Positions 59,470 through 60,614 of a stretch of 60,614 nt of DNA are shown here, one piece after another. The notes below the pieces were generated by a model. The model did no database searches and had not been told where the DNA came from. It was given only the letters and a program-made list of their open reading frames with translations. This DNA comes from Euprymna scolopes. Lineage: Eukaryota > Mollusca > Cephalopoda > Sepiida > Sepiolidae. The stretch covers positions 66,513,774-66,574,387 of the forward strand of contig CM044489.1 of assembly GCA_024364805.1 (NCBI GenBank), in the 5' to 3' direction. Position numbers and translations under genes: made by a program. Position 1 is the first letter of the stretch, and every line of letters starts with the position of its first letter.

Positions 59470-59571
59470 CTGAAAAATATACAATTTGAATAGATTACAT
59501 TGAACACTATTAATTTTTTTTAATTAGTAATTTCATCCGAGTTATTACTGTAAAATATTTTGGGTAGTGAT

Positions 59572-59965
59572 TTTTTTTTTTTTTTTACTTGAGAATCACC
59601 ACTTATTAAGGCCCGAAGGCCACTCATGGATGGATAAGGGCTAATGAATGTAAGGTGGTAGTAATCATTAATGGTGTAAATTGGATAGAATTTGATTATT
59701 TATGGGGACGGCTCAACAAGAACTTGTTTACATTGGATTTGAAGGCTACTATGTTATATTCAACTGGGAAGCAAGCCAGTAGAACAGTGTTCCACAAGCA
59801 GGCAATTCTAGAAAAGAAGCTTTGTTTATGGAATCTGCATTTAGATTTAGGCACAGTTAGAAAGTGGGGGAAATCGTATACAGTGGTTGTAGCTAGTTGA
59901 GTGTTTTTGTGAAAGTTTGACAAGGGGGAATGATAGATTGGAGTTCAGTTCAGCACCTAAGGATT
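59572..59965 (-). mobile_element. LINE (family B) 3' end with readable C-terminus
   Basis: The minus frame at 59696-59923 (75 aa) reads KSKCRFHKQSFFSRIACLWN, TVLLACFPVEYNIVAFKSNV and NKFLLSRPHK: the C-terminus of LINE family B. The 3' tail GGCCTTAATAAGTGGTG and an A run follow. 5'-truncated. Confidence 0.82.
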
Positions 59966-60614
59966 ACGTTTTTATTAAAAAAATATAACATCCCCATTCC
60001 CACTGGTTTTGGGATCCTTTGTCAAATGGCACCCAGAAGTTGATCATTCAAAACTGGAGAAAATATTCTTGCTAGAAAAAATTATGGAGCAATACATATG
60101 AAAAAATTGAAATTGTTAAAAGTATCATAATAATTGTATACATAAAAAGAGTTTGATGATCTAAGAAAGAATCATGTAAAAATTTTTAAATTTGACCAAA
60201 AATAAGGCAGTTATGACTATTTTTGCGTCTCACACATTTGGATATTTTTCTTCTTTAAGACCACATGCAATTTGATCACATTTTTACACTACTTTTTCAA
60301 TAAAAATGTTATAACTTTGTAAAATTACAAGATTAAGCAATGAGATTTGCCATGTAAATGTATTGAAAATCTCCAGAAAATAATGGTTTTTAAGTAATCT
60401 GCATTAAATGCACATAAATATGTTACAATACCATAAAAATTCCATGTATGCATTAAAAAAAAAAAGAAGACAGATTTTTCGGGGTGGGACTTGTCACTTA
60501 GATTTAAGGTAGTACAACAGAAGGGAGGCACTTTTAAGAGGTGGGCTTGTTACTTGGACTTAAATTTAGTGATAGTGTAATATATATATACACTTGTGCC
60601 CGATATTATTCATA
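59966..60614. other. Intron upstream of exon A, nothing recognised
   Basis: AT-rich. No exon matching the first DEUBAD helix and no transposon end seen. Confidence 0.5.

Noticed and set aside
1-60614. LTR retrotransposon or endogenous viral copy
   Set aside because: No paired long terminal repeats, gag, protease, integrase or envelope-like words were recognised; the retroelements seen are LINE, SINE and Penelope-like.

Overview
This is eukaryotic DNA: AT-rich, full of introns, and dense in interspersed repeats. It contains one host gene, running right to left on the minus strand across almost the whole window. Seventeen short exons (56-208 nt) lie between 59469 and about 1223. Their reading phases join without a break, and the translation matches animal NFRKB (INO80G), the INO80 chromatin-remodelling subunit that binds and inhibits the deubiquitinase UCH37/UCHL5. 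The 5' start lies beyond 60614, and the low-complexity C-terminal part probably lies left of position 1. The visible exons carry most of the DEUBAD domain and the whole winged-helix-like domain.

Everything else is intron (two introns exceed 12 kb) filled with transposon remains. There are SINEs with four kinds of head: tRNA-like, 5S rRNA, U2 snRNA and one unrecognised. There are 5'-truncated non-LTR retrotransposons of several lineages, the longest an intact 343-codon reverse transcriptase stretch at 44860-45891. A decayed Penelope-like element sits at about 15205-16510, and Helitron-like short elements end in CTAG. Long palindromic MITEs occur in several families, some with exact 8-bp target duplications and one nested in another. 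Mariner pieces include one of the plant type. The SINE diversity and overall repeat style suggest a mollusc, most likely a cephalopod such as an octopus; this is inference, because no species-diagnostic gene is present.

Layout on the plus strand: 1-7.2 kb holds the last NFRKB exons, a tRNA-SINE pair and a MITE. 7.2-20 kb holds the winged-helix exons, the plant-type mariner, a 331-bp tandem repeat, the Penelope-like element and a perfect 79-bp hairpin. 20-28 kb holds the middle exons, a 5S-SINE nested in a palindromic MITE, an assembly gap and Helitron ends. 28-40.6 kb is one intron with LINE and U2-SINE copies. 40.6-55.4 kb is the largest intron, with LINEs, a second gap and several MITEs. 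55-60.6 kb holds the DEUBAD exons, a Helitron-like copy and LINE tails.

The observations most worth following are the U2-snRNA-headed SINE with clean target duplications, the recurrent inverted-dimer arrangement of the tRNA-SINE with its perfect young hairpin, and a hammerhead-ribozyme-like core conserved in that same SINE. No tRNA, rRNA or protein gene other than NFRKB is supported.
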